This document shows, piece after piece, positions 47,558 through 58,889 of a stretch of 64,000 nucleotides of DNA (the first letter of the stretch is position 1; each line of letters opens with the position of its first letter). A program made the translations under genes and the position numbers. The DNA is taken from assembly GCF_003019275.1 (NCBI RefSeq), contig NZ_CP027848.1, forward strand, positions 186,001 to 250,000, given 5' to 3'. The stretch is from Staphylococcus muscae (lineage in GTDB: Bacteria > Bacillota > Bacilli > Staphylococcales > Staphylococcaceae). The notes under the pieces are model-generated. The model was given only the letters and a program-made list of their open reading frames with translations, did not search any database and was not told the DNA's origin.

Positions 47558-48451
47558 TTGGAACAAATCCAACAACAATTTCTTAATATGCTCAAATATG
47601 AGCGCCTATTCTCAGAACATACTTTAAAAGCATATCATGATGATATCGTTCAATTTAATCGCTTCTTGGCACAAGAGCAACTCACATTGCAATCCTTCAG
47701 TTACCAAGAGGCAAGGGGATTTTTACAATTGTTATATGACATGGGGTTGCAGCGTACAACGGTCTCACGTAAGATTTCAACGTTGCGCAGCTTCTATGCG
47801 TATTGGATGACGATAGACGAGCATATCACAAATCCATTTGTACAATTAGTTCACCCGAAGAAAGAACGCTACTTACCATCATTTTTTTATGCGGAAGAAA
47901 TGGAAGCGCTGTTTCAAACAGTCATTCAAGATTCAAAAAAAGGTTTGAGAGATCGCGTTGTTCTTGAGCTACTTTATGCGACAGGCATACGTGTATCTGA
48001 GCTCGTAGGGCTTAAAAAGTCAAATGTTGATTTATCAATGTCTTTACTCAAAGTAATGGGGAAAGGACAGAAAGAACGCATCATACCGTTTGGAGAGTTT
48101 TGTCGTCAAAGTATCATTGACTATTTTTCTTCTTTCGGTCCGATACAGCACGCCACACACGATTATCTCATCGTGAATATGCAAGGGAAGCCCATTACAG
48201 AAAGGGGTATCCGCTATCTATTGAATGATATTGTAAAACGGACAACAGGTGTTACGTCAATTCACCCACATAAGTTGCGCCATACGTTTGCTACACATTT
48301 ATTAGATGCAGGTGCTGACCTAAGAACTGTACAGAACTTGTTAGGGCATGTGAACTTGTCGACGACAGGACGGTATACACATGTAACAAATCAACAACTA
48401 CGACATGTTTATTTACAAGCACATCCACGTGCAACAAAAGGAGAGAAATGA
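47558..48451 (+). CDS. xerC: Site-specific tyrosine recombinase XerC
   Basis: Resolves chromosome dimers at dif with XerD. N-terminal SAM-like DNA-binding domain (about 1-90), then the catalytic domain with Arg in [22 protein letters not shown] (His, Arg) and nucleophile Tyr in TTGRYTHV. The TTG at 47558 has GGAGGGG eight to nine bases upstream and gives 297 residues, as in S. aureus; the longer frame begins before the promoter. hslV follows after three bases. Confidence 0.95.
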   Translation: MEQIQQQFLNMLKYERLFSEHTLKAYHDDIVQFNRFLAQEQLTLQSFSYQEARGFLQLLYDMGLQRTTVSRKISTLRSFYAYWMTIDEHITNPFVQLVHPKKERYLPSFFYAEEMEALFQTVIQDSKKGLRDRVVLELLYATGIRVSELVGLKKSNVDLSMSLLKVMGKGQKERIIPFGEFCRQSIIDYFSSFGPIQHATHDYLIVNMQGKPITERGIRYLLNDIVKRTTGVTSIHPHKLRHTFATHLLDAGADLRTVQNLLGHVNLSTTGRYTHVTNQQLRHVYLQAHPRATKGEK

Positions 48452-48454
48452 TTT

Positions 48455-48997
48455 ATGAGTTCATCAATTCATGCAACAACAATTTACGCAGTAAGACATA
48501 ACGGACAAGCTGCAATGGCTGGTGATGGTCAAGTGACTTTAGGTCAACAGGTCATCATGAAAAATACAGCTAAAAAGGTGAGAAAGCTTTATAATGGTAA
48601 AGTTGTCGCTGGGTTTGCTGGTAGTGTGGCAGACGCTTTCACATTGTTTGAAAAATTCGAAATGAAACTACAACAATACAGTGGCAAACTTGAAAGAGCA
48701 GCAGTAGAACTTGCAAAAGAGTGGCGTGGCGACAAACAATTACGTCAATTAGAAGCGATGTTAATCGTAATGGACGACTCAAATCTACTAGTTGTCAGTG
48801 GGACTGGAGAAGTCATTGCACCTGATGACGACCTGATTGCGATTGGTTCAGGTGGTAACTTTGCACTCAGTGCAGGTCGTGCGTTAAAACGACATGCGTC
48901 ACATCTTTCTGCACGTGAAATGGCTTACGAAAGTTTAAAAGTTGCATCTGAGATTTGTGTATTTACAAATGATCATATCATCGTTGAAGAATTATAA
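48455..48997 (+). CDS. hslV: ATP-dependent protease subunit HslV (ClpQ)
   Basis: Proteasome-like peptidase of HslUV. Nucleophile Thr8 in [12 protein letters not shown] becomes the N-terminus after removal of seven residues; AGDGQVTLG and [10 protein letters not shown] are family marks. 180 residues. AAAGGAG lies upstream in the xerC end. 16 bases before hslU. Confidence 0.96.
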   Translation: MSSSIHATTIYAVRHNGQAAMAGDGQVTLGQQVIMKNTAKKVRKLYNGKVVAGFAGSVADAFTLFEKFEMKLQQYSGKLERAAVELAKEWRGDKQLRQLEAMLIVMDDSNLLVVSGTGEVIAPDDDLIAIGSGGNFALSAGRALKRHASHLSAREMAYESLKVASEICVFTNDHIIVEEL

Positions 48998-49013
48998 TGG
49001 AGGTTTTTATTTG

Positions 49014-50423
49014 ATGGATACAAACGGTATTAAGTTAACGCCGAAAGATATTGTCTCAGAACTAAATACGTATATTGTTGGACAAGATGAAGCGAAGAAG
49101 AAGGTTGCAATCGCATTGCGTAACAGATATCGTCGCAGCTTATTAGATGATGAGACAAAGCAAGAGATTGCCCCAAAAAATATTTTGATGATGGGGCCGA
49201 CAGGTGTGGGTAAAACTGAAATTGCAAGACGTATGGCTAAAATTGTCGGCGCACCATTTATCAAAGTAGAAGCAACAAAGTTTACAGAAGTAGGCTATGT
49301 TGGTCGTGATGTTGAAAGTATGGTGCGTGATCTTGTAGATGTTGCTGTTCGTCTCGTTAAAGACCAGAAGAAAGCAGCGGTTCAAGACGAAGCATCTGAA
49401 AAGGCGAATGACAAGCTTGTAAAGTTACTTGTTCCCAGCATGAAGAAAAAAGCAGCACAAAATATGAACAATCCATTGGAATCATTGTTTGGTGGTTCAC
49501 TTCCAAATTTCGGTCAGCAGCAAGAAGAAGAGGAAGAGCCGCCAACAGAGGAAATCAAAACGAAACGTTCTGAAATTCGACGACAGTTGTTGGCTGGTCA
49601 GTTGGAAGAAGAAAAGGTACGTGTAAAGGTTGAGCAAGACCCCGGTGCACTCGGTATGTTAGGAACGCAACAAAATGAGCAAATGCAAGAAATGATGAAT
49701 CAACTCATGCCTAAGAAAAAGGTTGAAAAAGAAGTGCCTGTAAAAACAGCACGTAAAATTTTAACGGATGAATTTGCAGATCAAATGATTGACCATGAAA
49801 CTGCAAACCAAGAAGCACTTGAACTAGCAGAACAAATGGGAATTATTTTTATCGATGAGATTGATAAAGTGGCAACGTCAAGCAGTCACGGTGGTGGACA
49901 AGACGTGTCACGACAAGGTGTTCAGAGAGATATCTTACCTATTCTGGAAGGTAGCGTTGTCAAAACGAAATATGGTACGGTAAGTACAGAACACGTACTA
50001 TTCATTGGTGCGGGTGCTTTCCACGTATCAAAACCGAGTGATCTCATTCCAGAATTACAAGGGCGTTTTCCAATTCGTGTTGAATTAGAAAGCTTAACGG
50101 TAGATGATTTTGTAAGGATTTTAACAGAACCGAAATTATCACTCATTAAGCAATACGAATTGTTGCTGAAGACGGAGGAGGTTACTGTTAATTTCACAGA
50201 TGAAGCAATTCAACGTCTTGCTGAAATGGCGTACCATGTGAACCAAGAAACGGACAACATTGGTGCGAGACGCTTGCATACAATATTAGAAAAAATGCTT
50301 GAAGATTTATCATTTGAAGCGGCCAATATGCCACATGCACATGTCGATATTACACCTCAATATGTAGATGATAAATTGAAGACAATTTCAACGAATAAAG
50401 ATCTTAGCGAATTTATATTATAA
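49014..50423 (+). CDS. hslU: ATP-dependent protease ATPase subunit HslU (ClpY)
   Basis: AAA+ unfoldase of HslUV. Walker [10 protein letters not shown] (about 60-68), Walker [10 protein letters not shown], sensor/Arg region [13 protein letters not shown]. The I-domain (about 105-240) is acidic and Gln-rich. ATG 49014 (469 residues) is chosen by homologue start and GGAGG upstream; the longer frame overlaps hslV. Confidence 0.96.
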   Translation: MDTNGIKLTPKDIVSELNTYIVGQDEAKKKVAIALRNRYRRSLLDDETKQEIAPKNILMMGPTGVGKTEIARRMAKIVGAPFIKVEATKFTEVGYVGRDVESMVRDLVDVAVRLVKDQKKAAVQDEASEKANDKLVKLLVPSMKKKAAQNMNNPLESLFGGSLPNFGQQQEEEEEPPTEEIKTKRSEIRRQLLAGQLEEEKVRVKVEQDPGALGMLGTQQNEQMQEMMNQLMPKKKVEKEVPVKTARKILTDEFADQMIDHETANQEALELAEQMGIIFIDEIDKVATSSSHGGGQDVSRQGVQRDILPILEGSVVKTKYGTVSTEHVLFIGAGAFHVSKPSDLIPELQGRFPIRVELESLTVDDFVRILTEPKLSLIKQYELLLKTEEVTVNFTDEAIQRLAEMAYHVNQETDNIGARRLHTILEKMLEDLSFEAANMPHAHVDITPQYVDDKLKTISTNKDLSEFIL

Positions 50424-50437
50424 AAAGGAGTAGAAAT

Positions 50438-51211
50438 ATGAGCTTATTAATAAAGACTAGAGAACTCAGTAGCTTATTACAAAAACATAAAGGAATTTCA
50501 GTTAACTTTAAAGATGTTGCACAAACAATTAGTAAAGTAACAGTTACAAATGTATTTATTGTCTCCCGAAGAGGGAAAATTTTAGGATCGTGCTTAAACG
50601 AATTATTAAAAAATGACCGTATTATTAAAATGTTAGACGATAAACATATTCCAGATGCTTATACTGAAAAATTGATGCATGTTTATGAAACAACATCTAA
50701 TATTGATATTGAAGACCCATTATCTGTGTTCCCATTAGAGAGTAGAAGCTTATTTGAAGATTCAAAAACAACAATTTTTCCAATTATCGGTGGTGGAGAA
50801 CGTTTAGGTACATTAGTATTAGGTCGTTTGTCTGATCCATTTGAGGAAAACGATCTTGTATTAGGTGAATACGCAGCTACGGTTATCGGTATGGAAATCT
50901 TACGTGAAAAACATTCTGAAATTGAAGCAGAAGCGCGTGATAAAGCAGCAATCTCTATGGCGATTAACTCTTTATCATATTCAGAAAAAGAAGCGATTGA
51001 TCATATCTTTGAAGAGCTTGGTGGCACAGAAGGATTATTAATTGCATCGAAAGTAGCAGACCGTGTAGGTATAACACGTTCAGTTATCGTAAATGCTTTG
51101 CGTAAATTGGAAAGTGCAGGCGTTATCGAATCACGTTCACTCGGTATGAAAGGAACATTCATCAAAGTGAAAAAGCATGCATTTCTTGATGAATTAGAAC
51201 GTATAGAATAG
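50438..51211 (+). CDS. codY: GTP/branched-chain amino acid-sensing global repressor CodY
   Basis: Controls amino-acid metabolism and virulence genes in response to isoleucine/leucine/valine and GTP. GAF effector domain (about 1-155) and C-terminal winged HTH ([26 protein letters not shown]). 257 residues. AAAAGGAG before the ATG. Last gene of xerC-hslV-hslU-codY, as in Bacillus and staphylococci. Confidence 0.97.
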   Translation: MSLLIKTRELSSLLQKHKGISVNFKDVAQTISKVTVTNVFIVSRRGKILGSCLNELLKNDRIIKMLDDKHIPDAYTEKLMHVYETTSNIDIEDPLSVFPLESRSLFEDSKTTIFPIIGGGERLGTLVLGRLSDPFEENDLVLGEYAATVIGMEILREKHSEIEAEARDKAAISMAINSLSYSEKEAIDHIFEELGGTEGLLIASKVADRVGITRSVIVNALRKLESAGVIESRSLGMKGTFIKVKKHAFLDELERIE

Positions 51212-51224
51212 TCAATTTTAACTA

Positions 51225-51253
51225 TTGCATATAAAGAATCATTATGGTATATT
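51225..51253 (+). promoter_or_regulatory. Promoter of rpsB
   Basis: TTGCAT (51225-51230), 17-base spacer, TATATT (51248-51253) with TGG before the -10. Confidence 0.75.
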
Positions 51254-51260
51254 TATATGC

Positions 51261-51343
51261 GGCTATTAAAAGCCAAAACACACACGTTTAACGAGCATAT
51301 AAATGGGTGCGATTCTCAAGATCGTTTTTATATGAGTTAACGT
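51261..51343 (+). ncRNA. Structured 5' leader of rpsB (S2 leader-like)
   Basis: A small hairpin GGCT/AGCC (51261-51274), then a long stem-loop closed by ACGTTTAAC/GTTAACGT (51284-51292/51336-51343). Inside it are CATATAAA/TTTATATG and CGAT/ATCG. Position and stability fit a ribosomal-protein autoregulatory leader; the exact Rfam family was not verified. Confidence 0.55.
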
Positions 51344-51375
51344 GGAGGAAGATAACCAATAGGAGGAATTTTATT

Positions 51376-52164
51376 ATGGCAGTTATTTCAATGAAACAAT
51401 TGTTAGAAGCTGGTGTTCACTTCGGTCATCAAACACGCCGTTGGAACCCAAAAATGAAAAAGTACATCTTCACTGAGCGTAACGGTATTTACATTATCGA
51501 CTTACAAAAAACAGTGAAAAAAGTTGAAGAAGCTTACAACTTTGTGAAACAAGTATCTGAAGAAGGCGGTAAAGTCTTATTCGTTGGTACTAAAAAGCAA
51601 GCACAAGAATCAGTGAAAGCTGAAGCAGAACGTGCTGGACAATTTTACGTTAACCAAAGATGGTTAGGTGGAATCTTAACAAACTTCAAAACAATTTCTA
51701 AACGTGTACACCGCATTTCAGAAATTGAAAAAATGGAAGAAGATGGTACATTCGATGTACTTCCTAAAAAAGAAGTTGTTGAACTTAAAAAAGAATACGA
51801 CCGTTTAATCAAATTCTTAGGCGGTATTCGTGATATGAAATCAATGCCACAAGCATTGTTCGTAGTTGACCCACGTAAAGAGCGTAACGCAATTGCAGAA
51901 GCTCGTAAATTAAACATCCCAATCGTTGGTATTGTTGATACAAACTGTGACCCAGATGAAATCGACTACGTAATCCCAGCGAACGATGATGCGATTCGTG
52001 CGGTTAAATTATTAACTGGTAAAATGGCAGACGCTGTCTTAGAAGGTCAACAAGGCGTATCTAACGACGAAGTAGCTGCTGAACAAAACATCGACTTAAA
52101 CGAAGATGAAAAAGCAGAAACAACTGAAGCAGAATCAACTGAAGCATCTGTTGAATCTAAGTAA
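51376..52164 (+). CDS. rpsB: 30S ribosomal protein uS2
   Basis: 262-residue small-subunit protein; [29 protein letters not shown] and DTNCDPD are conserved. An acidic tail (about 235-262) is typical of Firmicutes. ATG 51376 is eight bases after AGGAGGA; the longer frame starts in the leader hairpin. Confidence 0.97.
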   Translation: MAVISMKQLLEAGVHFGHQTRRWNPKMKKYIFTERNGIYIIDLQKTVKKVEEAYNFVKQVSEEGGKVLFVGTKKQAQESVKAEAERAGQFYVNQRWLGGILTNFKTISKRVHRISEIEKMEEDGTFDVLPKKEVVELKKEYDRLIKFLGGIRDMKSMPQALFVVDPRKERNAIAEARKLNIPIVGIVDTNCDPDEIDYVIPANDDAIRAVKLLTGKMADAVLEGQQGVSNDEVAAEQNIDLNEDEKAETTEAESTEASVESK

Positions 52165-52179
52165 GTAGAATCTTAAAAT

Positions 52180-52215
52180 GGGTGATAAGATATTGATGCT
52201 TATCTCCCTTTTTTT
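52180..52215 (+). terminator. Attenuator-like terminator between rpsB and tsf
   Basis: Stem of ten positions with one mismatch (52180-52189/52199-52208) and a run of seven T. Expected to let only part of the transcripts continue to tsf unless tsf has its own promoter. Confidence 0.7.
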
Positions 52216-52251
52216 AAAATAAACAATCAATCGATATTGGAGGAATACTGA

Positions 52252-53130
52252 ATGGCAATTTCAGCTAAACTTGTAAAAGAATTACGTGAAAGAACTGGCG
52301 CTGGCATGATGGACTGTAAAAAAGCGCTTGAAGCAACTGAAGGTGACATCGATAAAGCGATTGACTACCTACGTGAAAAAGGTATTGCAAAAGCTGCTAA
52401 GAAAGCAGACCGTATCGCAGCAGAAGGTATTACACATGTAGAAGTTAAAGGTAACGACGCTGTTGTAGTTGAAATCAACTCAGAAACAGACTTCGTTGCA
52501 CGTAACGAAGGTTTCCAAGAACTTGTTAAAGAAATCGCTAACCAAATCTTAGACACAAAAGTAGAAACAGTTGAAGCGTTAAACGATACAACATTACCAA
52601 ACGGTAAAAAAGTATCTGAACACATGACTGAAGCAATCTCAACAATTGGTGAAAAATTAAGCTTACGTCGTTTTGAAGTGAAAACTAAAACTGACAACGA
52701 TGCATTCGGTGCATACTTACACATGGGTGGACGTATCGGTGTACTTTCAGTTGTTGAAGGTTCAACTGACGAAGAAGCTGCAAAAGATGTTGCAATGCAT
52801 ATCGCAGCAATCAACCCTAAATATGTTTCTTCTGATCAAGTAAGCGAAGAAGAAATCGCACACGAAAGAGAAGTATTAAAACAACAAGCATTAAACGAAG
52901 GTAAACCAGAAAACATCGTAGAAAAAATGGTTGAAGGTCGTTTACGTAAATACTTACAAGAAATCTGTGCAGTTAACCAAGATTTCGTTAAAGATCCAGA
53001 CCAAACTGTTGAACAGTTCCTTAAAGCTAAAGGTGGTAAATTAGTTGACTTCGTTCGTTACGAAGTGGGTGAAGGTTTAGAAAAACGTGAAGAAAACTTC
53101 GCTGACGAAGTAAAAGGACAAATGAAATAA
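52252..53130 (+). CDS. tsf: Elongation factor Ts
   Basis: Nucleotide exchange factor for EF-Tu. UBA-like start with [15 protein letters not shown], and [10 protein letters not shown]. 292 residues, two dimerisation half-repeats (about 55-275). TTGGAGG precedes the ATG. Confidence 0.98.
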   Translation: MAISAKLVKELRERTGAGMMDCKKALEATEGDIDKAIDYLREKGIAKAAKKADRIAAEGITHVEVKGNDAVVVEINSETDFVARNEGFQELVKEIANQILDTKVETVEALNDTTLPNGKKVSEHMTEAISTIGEKLSLRRFEVKTKTDNDAFGAYLHMGGRIGVLSVVEGSTDEEAAKDVAMHIAAINPKYVSSDQVSEEEIAHEREVLKQQALNEGKPENIVEKMVEGRLRKYLQEICAVNQDFVKDPDQTVEQFLKAKGGKLVDFVRYEVGEGLEKREENFADEVKGQMK

Positions 53131-53133
53131 TCA

Positions 53134-53241
53134 ACACGGTTTTGTATAAGAAAGAAGGCACCTGTTGTGTCCTCCTTTGCATGACTTCAATGCATTGATA
53201 TTGAAGCCGTGTGTAAGGAAGATACCTATTGTGTCTTCTTT
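53134..53241 (+). ncRNA. Hairpin cluster in the tsf-pyrH spacer
   Basis: Three hairpins: an imperfect one at about 53154-53174, CTTCAAT/ATTGAAG (53185-53191/53200-53206), and an 11-bp stem with two G-U pairs (53215-53225/53231-53241). The first and third resemble each other (loops CTGTT and CTATT, both followed by GTGTC). ACACGG (53134-53139) can also pair with CCGTGT (53207-53212) around the first two. May include the tsf terminator; role unknown. Confidence 0.5.
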
Positions 53242-53285
53242 ACTTGTATTGTTCCATATAATACGAATAGAGAGGTTAATGAATA

Positions 53286-54008
53286 ATGACTGAAACTTCA
53301 AAATATAAGCGTGTAGTATTAAAACTTAGTGGAGAAGCATTGGCAGGAGAAAAAGGATTTGGTATTAATCCAATCATTATTAAAAGTATTGCACAACAAG
53401 TTGCAGAAGTTGCTAAACTAGATACGGAAGTCGCTGTAATTGTGGGTGGCGGAAATATTTGGCGTGGTAAAACAGGCAGTGACTTAGGTATGGACCGAGG
53501 AACAGCGGACTATATGGGAATGCTTGCAACTGTAATGAACGCATTAGCCTTGCAAGATAGCTTAGAGCAACTTGATTGTGATACACGTGTATTAACATCA
53601 ATCGAGATGAAACAAGTCGCAGAACCATATATCCGTCGTCGTGCAATTCGTCATTTAGAGAAGAAACGTGTCGTTATTTTTGCTGCCGGCATCGGTAACC
53701 CATATTTCTCAACAGATACCACTGCAGCATTGCGTGCAGCTGAAGTAGAAGCTGAAGTAATTTTAATGGGTAAAAATAACGTAGATGGTGTTTATTCTGC
53801 GGATCCAAAGGTAGATCCTAACGCACAAAAATATGAGCGTTTAACTTATATTCAATTACTACAAGAAGGATTACAAGTAATGGATTCGACAGCCTCTTCA
53901 TTCTGTATGGACAACGATATTCCATTAAAAGTCTTCTCTATCATGGAAGAAGGAAATATCAAACGTGCTGTATTAGGTGAAGATATCGGAACAATTATTA
54001 CGAAATAA
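53286..54008 (+). CDS. pyrH: UMP kinase
   Basis: Amino-acid-kinase-fold enzyme making UDP, regulated by [33 protein letters not shown] and [16 protein letters not shown] segments are visible. 240 residues. A -10-like TATAAT at 53257-53262 may start pyrH transcription. Its stop is 18 bases before frr. Confidence 0.97.
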   Translation: MTETSKYKRVVLKLSGEALAGEKGFGINPIIIKSIAQQVAEVAKLDTEVAVIVGGGNIWRGKTGSDLGMDRGTADYMGMLATVMNALALQDSLEQLDCDTRVLTSIEMKQVAEPYIRRRAIRHLEKKRVVIFAAGIGNPYFSTDTTAALRAAEVEAEVILMGKNNVDGVYSADPKVDPNAQKYERLTYIQLLQEGLQVMDSTASSFCMDNDIPLKVFSIMEEGNIKRAVLGEDIGTIITK

Positions 54009-54026
54009 TATAGAGGTGAATTATTA

Positions 54027-54581
54027 ATGAATGCAATTATTAAAGATGCAAAAGATCGTATGAAAAAATCTGCTGAGAACTTATCACGCGAATTAGCGCA
54101 AATCAATGCAGGTCGAGCAAACTCTAACTTGTTATCAGGTGTGAATGCAGATTACTATGGTGCGCCAACACCTGTTCAACAATTGGCTAGCATTAATGTA
54201 CCAGAAGCACGTTTATTAGTGATTTCTCCATATGATAAAACGTCATTGAAAGAAATCGAACGTGCTATTATTGCTGCAAACTTAGGTGTCAACCCTACAA
54301 GTGATGGTGAAGTGATTCGTATCACGGTTCCAGCTTTAACAGAAGAGCGTCGTAAAGAGCTTGTTAAAGATGTGAAAAAAGCAGGAGAAAATGCGAAAGT
54401 CTCTGTTCGTAACATTCGTCGTGATGCCAATGACTCATTGAAAAAGCAAGAGAAAAATGGTGAAATCTCAGAAGATGAATTACGTGTTTCTTCAGATGAA
54501 GTTCAAGACGTTACAAATGAGGCAATCAAAGAAATCGATCAACTCGTTGCAGATAAAGAAAAAGATATTATGTCTGTATAG
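54027..54581 (+). CDS. frr: Ribosome recycling factor
   Basis: Splits post-termination ribosomes with EF-G. Three-helix bundle plus beta domain; [29 protein letters not shown] and RRDANDSLK are conserved. 184 residues. GAGGTG upstream. pyrH-frr form a two-gene unit, ended by a terminator about 150 bases downstream. Confidence 0.97.
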   Translation: MNAIIKDAKDRMKKSAENLSRELAQINAGRANSNLLSGVNADYYGAPTPVQQLASINVPEARLLVISPYDKTSLKEIERAIIAANLGVNPTSDGEVIRITVPALTEERRKELVKDVKKAGENAKVSVRNIRRDANDSLKKQEKNGEISEDELRVSSDEVQDVTNEAIKEIDQLVADKEKDIMSV

Positions 54582-54732
54582 ATAAGATGTATTGTGTTTA
54601 TTGATCTGTCATTACCTTTAACCATCTTAATGGTGACAAAGGTGTTCAACGATGTGAGAGACTATTCAAGATGTAAGATATGAATGGTTTTCAACACGGT
54701 TGTACAGATCAACAATAGGAATGAAAATGCTT

Positions 54733-54768
54733 AAACTGTACCGAATCAGACTTTGGTACAGTTTTTTT
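54733..54768 (+). terminator. Intrinsic terminator between frr and uppS
   Basis: Perfect ten-bp stem AAACTGTACC/GGTACAGTTT (54733-54742/54755-54764) and T run. The 150 bases between frr and it hold no gene that could be supported. Confidence 0.88.
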
Positions 54769-54776
54769 AATGTTTA

Positions 54777-54805
54777 TTTAACGAGCTATATGAGTGTGGT
54801 AGAAT
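54777..54805 (+). promoter_or_regulatory. Promoter of uppS
   Basis: TTTAAC (54777-54782), 17-base spacer, TAGAAT (54800-54805) with TGG upstream of the -10. Confidence 0.6.
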
Positions 54806-54870
54806 GATAGATGAATGTTTACTTGTAAGATGATATATTTAAGAGACACTAAAGGCTCGGAGGAACACGC

Positions 54871-55632
54871 ATGTTTAAGAAATTTAGAAAGAATGACAAC
54901 AGACAACCGCAGTGTGATACATTAGATTTACAACATATACCAGAGCATATTGCGATTATTATGGATGGAAATGGACGTTGGGCAAAACAGCGTAAAATGC
55001 CAAGAATAAAAGGTCATTTTCAAGGTATGGAAACAATCAAAGCAATCACGAGAGAAGTGAGTACATTAGGTGTGAAATATTTGACGCTCTATGCTTTCTC
55101 AACAGAAAATTGGTCGCGTCCACAAGAAGAAATCAATTATATTATGGGGCTCCCTGTTAACTTTTTAAATACATTTTTACCAGAACTCATTGAGAAGAAT
55201 GTCAAAGTAGAAACAATTGGTTTTGTGGATGAATTGCCAACGAAAACAATACAAGCCATTGAAGAAGCAAAGTTGAAAACAGCAGATAATACAGGTCTGA
55301 CGCTCATTTTTGCGATTAACTATGGTGGACGTGCAGAGATCATGCACGGCATTCAAAATGCAATCAAACATTTTAAACATGCCTCAGAGAGTGAGATTGA
55401 GCAGTTGACTGAAAAAGATTTTTCACGCTTTTTGATGACAGCTGATTTTCCAGATCCAGACCTGCTTATTCGTACATCCGGTGAACAACGTATTAGTAAC
55501 TTTTTGATTTGGCAACTTTCATACAGTGAATTTATTTTTAATGAAAAGATGTGGCCAGAATTTGATGCAGAAGATTTGCAAGCATGTATAAAAACATATC
55601 AATCGCGCCAAAGACGATTTGGGGGATTGTAG
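54871..55632 (+). CDS. uppS: Undecaprenyl diphosphate synthase (cis-prenyltransferase)
   Basis: Makes the C55 carrier lipid for peptidoglycan and teichoic acid synthesis. [17 protein letters not shown] with the catalytic Asp, FSTENWSRP, and [19 protein letters not shown] are the hallmark motifs. 253 residues. CGGAGGAAC before the ATG. Followed by cdsA after 14 bases. Confidence 0.97.
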   Translation: MFKKFRKNDNRQPQCDTLDLQHIPEHIAIIMDGNGRWAKQRKMPRIKGHFQGMETIKAITREVSTLGVKYLTLYAFSTENWSRPQEEINYIMGLPVNFLNTFLPELIEKNVKVETIGFVDELPTKTIQAIEEAKLKTADNTGLTLIFAINYGGRAEIMHGIQNAIKHFKHASESEIEQLTEKDFSRFLMTADFPDPDLLIRTSGEQRISNFLIWQLSYSEFIFNEKMWPEFDAEDLQACIKTYQSRQRRFGGL

Positions 55633-55646
55633 ATAGGAGCATTGAG

Positions 55647-56429
55647 ATGAAGATTAGAACGATTACAACAATAATTGCACTTATTGTGTTTTTGCCTATT
55701 TTGTTATTAGGTGGTAGAACGTTGATGTATTTCACGTTCGTACTCTCATTAATCGCCTTGAAAGAATTGTTAAATATGAATCGAATTCGCTTTTTATCAA
55801 TTCCTGGATTGATTAGTGCGGTAGGGTTAAGCATTATTATGCTCCCTGAAGAATTTGGCGCATGGGTTCCTGTTCTACAACAAAAAGGGCTCATTATTTT
55901 AAGTTTTGTTATTTTAAGCTATACGGTCATGTCAAAAAACCGATTCAGCTTCATAGACTCTGCGTTTTGTCTGATGTCTGTTGCATATGTAGGCATCGGG
56001 TTCATGTATTTTTATGAAACACGCGAAGCAGGACTGCATTTCATTTTATTCGGTCTCTTAATCGTCTGGTTAACAGACACAGGCGCATACATATTTGGCC
56101 GTTCTTTTGGGAAACACAAGTTATGGCCAGTTATCAGCCCGAATAAAACTGTCGAAGGCTTTATTGGTGGACTCTTTTGCAGTCTACTCGTTCCATTGAC
56201 TTTTATGTTCTTCGTGCCATTCGACTTACACATGGTATGGATTCTTGTTCTAACGGTGATTTTAAGTGCGTTTGGACAACTTGGAGACCTTGTGGAATCT
56301 GGTTTTAAACGTCACTTCGGTGTCAAAGACTCAGGTCGATTATTGCCGGGACACGGTGGTATTCTTGATCGATTTGACAGTTTTATGTTCGTATTGCCGT
56401 TAATGAATATTCTTTTAATTCAAATGTAA
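55647..56429 (+). CDS. cdsA: Phosphatidate cytidylyltransferase
   Basis: Integral membrane enzyme making CDP-diacylglycerol. About eight helices and the C-terminal signature with [22 protein letters not shown] 55647 has TAGGAG upstream and gives 260 residues; a longer frame overlaps uppS. 15 bases before dxr. Confidence 0.95.
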   Translation: MKIRTITTIIALIVFLPILLLGGRTLMYFTFVLSLIALKELLNMNRIRFLSIPGLISAVGLSIIMLPEEFGAWVPVLQQKGLIILSFVILSYTVMSKNRFSFIDSAFCLMSVAYVGIGFMYFYETREAGLHFILFGLLIVWLTDTGAYIFGRSFGKHKLWPVISPNKTVEGFIGGLFCSLLVPLTFMFFVPFDLHMVWILVLTVILSAFGQLGDLVESGFKRHFGVKDSGRLLPGHGGILDRFDSFMFVLPLMNILLIQM

Positions 56430-56444
56430 AGTGAAGTGAAATCA

Positions 56445-57575
56445 ATGAAAAATATAGCGATTCTCGGTGCATCTGGATCGATTGGTCAACAAGCGATTGA
56501 TGTGATTGAGCGTCATCCAGAACATTTTAACTTAGTCGGGCTAACAGTTGGTAGACGTGTTGATGATGCTGTTGCAATTGCGACACGACTCAACCCTAAA
56601 ATTGTATCTGTCCAATATGAAGAAGATGTTGCGCGTTTCTCTCATTTAGATGTGAAAGTGGTTTATGGCGATGAAGGATTGAAAGAAGTTGCAACTGCCG
56701 CACACAACGATCTTGCCTTGAATGCACTAGTTGGAAGTGTGGGACTATCTCCGACGATAGCTGCAATTGAGAACGGCATTGATATTGCACTTGCGAACAA
56801 AGAAACACTCGTTGTTGCGGGTGAGCTTGTAATGGCACATGCAAAAAAATATGGTGTGAATATCTTACCTGTTGATTCTGAGCATGCTGCAATTTTTCAA
56901 TGTTTAAACGGTGAAGATCAGCGTCAAATAAAAAAAATTACGATTACAGCGAGTGGCGGTTCATTTAGAGATCTCACACGTGATCAACTCGAACATGTGA
57001 CGGTTGAAGATGCATTGAATCATCCGAACTGGTCAATGGGGCAGAAGATCACGATTGATTCCGCAACGATGATGAATAAAGGTTTTGAAGTGATTGAAGC
57101 GAAATGGTTATTTGACTTAGAAATCGAACAAATCGATACGATTTTGCACAAAGAGAGCATCATCCATTCGATGGTAGAGTTTGTTGATACGAGTGTCATG
57201 GCACAACTAGGTACACCAGATATGCGCATGCCGATTCAATACGCATTTACATATCCTAACCGTATCGAACATGATGCGCCTGCGCTTAACTTAGCAGAAG
57301 TGGCACAATTAAATTTCAAAAAAATGGACTTAGAACGCTATAAATGTTTAAAATACGCATATGATGCATTGAAAATAGGTGGTACAATGCCAGTCGTGTT
57401 GAATGCGGTCAATGAAGTGGCTGTTGCGAAGTTCTTAAATAATGAAATTGGCTTTCTAGACATTGAACGCCTCATAGAAGAAGAAATGAACGCACACGAA
57501 GTGATTCAACAGCCGACACTGGAACAAATATTAGCAGTGGATCATCACTATAAAACTAAAGAATATGAGGTGTAG
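56445..57575 (+). CDS. dxr: 1-deoxy-D-xylulose-5-phosphate reductoisomerase
   Basis: Second step of the MEP isoprenoid pathway, the fosmidomycin target. NADPH site [23 protein letters not shown], metal-binding DSEHAAIFQ and [14 protein letters not shown]. 376 residues from ATG 56445, which matches the S. aureus start MKNIAILG; a GTG at 56436 adds three residues. The neighbouring uppS product uses the isoprenoids made here. Staphylococci are usually said to rely on the mevalonate pathway; the intermedius/hyicus-type lineages are reported to use MEP instead, see findings. Confidence 0.95.
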   Translation: MKNIAILGASGSIGQQAIDVIERHPEHFNLVGLTVGRRVDDAVAIATRLNPKIVSVQYEEDVARFSHLDVKVVYGDEGLKEVATAAHNDLALNALVGSVGLSPTIAAIENGIDIALANKETLVVAGELVMAHAKKYGVNILPVDSEHAAIFQCLNGEDQRQIKKITITASGGSFRDLTRDQLEHVTVEDALNHPNWSMGQKITIDSATMMNKGFEVIEAKWLFDLEIEQIDTILHKESIIHSMVEFVDTSVMAQLGTPDMRMPIQYAFTYPNRIEHDAPALNLAEVAQLNFKKMDLERYKCLKYAYDALKIGGTMPVVLNAVNEVAVAKFLNNEIGFLDIERLIEEEMNAHEVIQQPTLEQILAVDHHYKTKEYEV

Positions 57576-57581
57576 CAATCT

Positions 57582-58862
57582 GTGTTAATAACCATTATTG
57601 CATTTATTATTGTTTTCGGTTTGCTCGTAACAGTACACGAATATGGACATATGTTTTTCGCAAAACGTGCAGGTATTATGTGTCCAGAATTTGCGATTGG
57701 TATGGGGCCGAAAATACTATCTTTTCGTAAAGATGAAACATTGTACACAATACGTCTTTTACCTGTTGGTGGGTATGTCCGTATGGCAGGAGATGGTCTA
57801 GAAGACGCACCTGTTCAACCCGGTATGCATATTCGCATTAAGTTGAATGACCAAGATGAGATTACGCATGTCATTCTTGACGATCAACATAAGTTTCAAC
57901 AAATTGAAGCACTCGAAGTAAAAAAAGTCGATTTGGAAGAAGATATGTACATCGAAGGAATCGCAGCATATGATGAGTTACGTCATCGTTATACAATTGC
58001 TGAAAAAGCTTTCTATGTTGAGCATGGGAGCTTGATTCAAATTGCACCTCGTGATCGTCAATTTACACATAAAAAACCATTGCAAAAGTTTTTGACATTA
58101 TTTGCAGGGCCACTGTTTAACTTTATATTAGCGTTTGTGTTACTGCTTGGTTTAGCCTACTATCAAGGCACGCCCACAACAACAATTGATCAAGTTGCAG
58201 AAGGAATGGCTGCAGAACAAATCGGCCTGAAAAAGGGAGATACAATCACTGAAATAGGCGACAAAAAAGTTAACCGTTTTCGTGACGTGCAGTCTGCTTT
58301 AAAAGCAACAGATGGACAGGAAACAGAAGTGAAAGTGACTCGTAATGGTAAGACGATTACAAAAACATTTAAACCAGAAAAATATGAAGTCGCTGTATCT
58401 AAAAATAAAAAGCATACAGAATTCAAACTCGGCATACTACCTAAAAAGGAACACTCTTTAGTTGATCCAATTATTTATGCAGGTGAAGAAACATTACGAT
58501 ACGGTAAGTATATCTTTGTTGCAGTTGTGAGCATGATTGGTAGTATTTTTACGGGTGATTTTAGCTTTGATATGCTCAATGGCCCAGTAGGTATCTATAA
58601 AAATGTCGACACAGTCGTAAAAACAGGAATTATTAACTTGATTGGTTGGACAGCTGCACTAAGTGTCAACTTAGGGATTATGAACTTATTGCCAATTCCA
58701 GCGTTAGACGGTGGTCGTATTTTATTCGTTTTATATGAAGCTATTTTTAGAAAACCAGCTAATAAAAAAGCGGAAACAGTTATTATTGCAGCAGGGGCTG
58801 TATTTGTCATGATTATCATGATTTTAGTTACTTGGAACGATATACAAAGATATTTCTTATAA
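57582..58862 (+). CDS. rseP: Site-2 metalloprotease RseP/RasP
   Basis: Membrane-embedded zinc protease cleaving signal peptides and anti-sigma factors within the membrane. HEYGH zinc motif in the first helix (about 18-22), PDZ domain (about 190-275), and the third metal ligand in PALDGGRIL near the C-terminus. Four helices. 426 residues. GTG start 57582 with GAGGTG upstream, six bases after dxr. Confidence 0.95.
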   Translation: MLITIIAFIIVFGLLVTVHEYGHMFFAKRAGIMCPEFAIGMGPKILSFRKDETLYTIRLLPVGGYVRMAGDGLEDAPVQPGMHIRIKLNDQDEITHVILDDQHKFQQIEALEVKKVDLEEDMYIEGIAAYDELRHRYTIAEKAFYVEHGSLIQIAPRDRQFTHKKPLQKFLTLFAGPLFNFILAFVLLLGLAYYQGTPTTTIDQVAEGMAAEQIGLKKGDTITEIGDKKVNRFRDVQSALKATDGQETEVKVTRNGKTITKTFKPEKYEVAVSKNKKHTEFKLGILPKKEHSLVDPIIYAGEETLRYGKYIFVAVVSMIGSIFTGDFSFDMLNGPVGIYKNVDTVVKTGIINLIGWTAALSVNLGIMNLLPIPALDGGRILFVLYEAIFRKPANKKAETVIIAAGAVFVMIIMILVTWNDIQRYFL

Positions 58863-58889
58863 TTCATATAAAGGGAGGCATTTTTAAGA

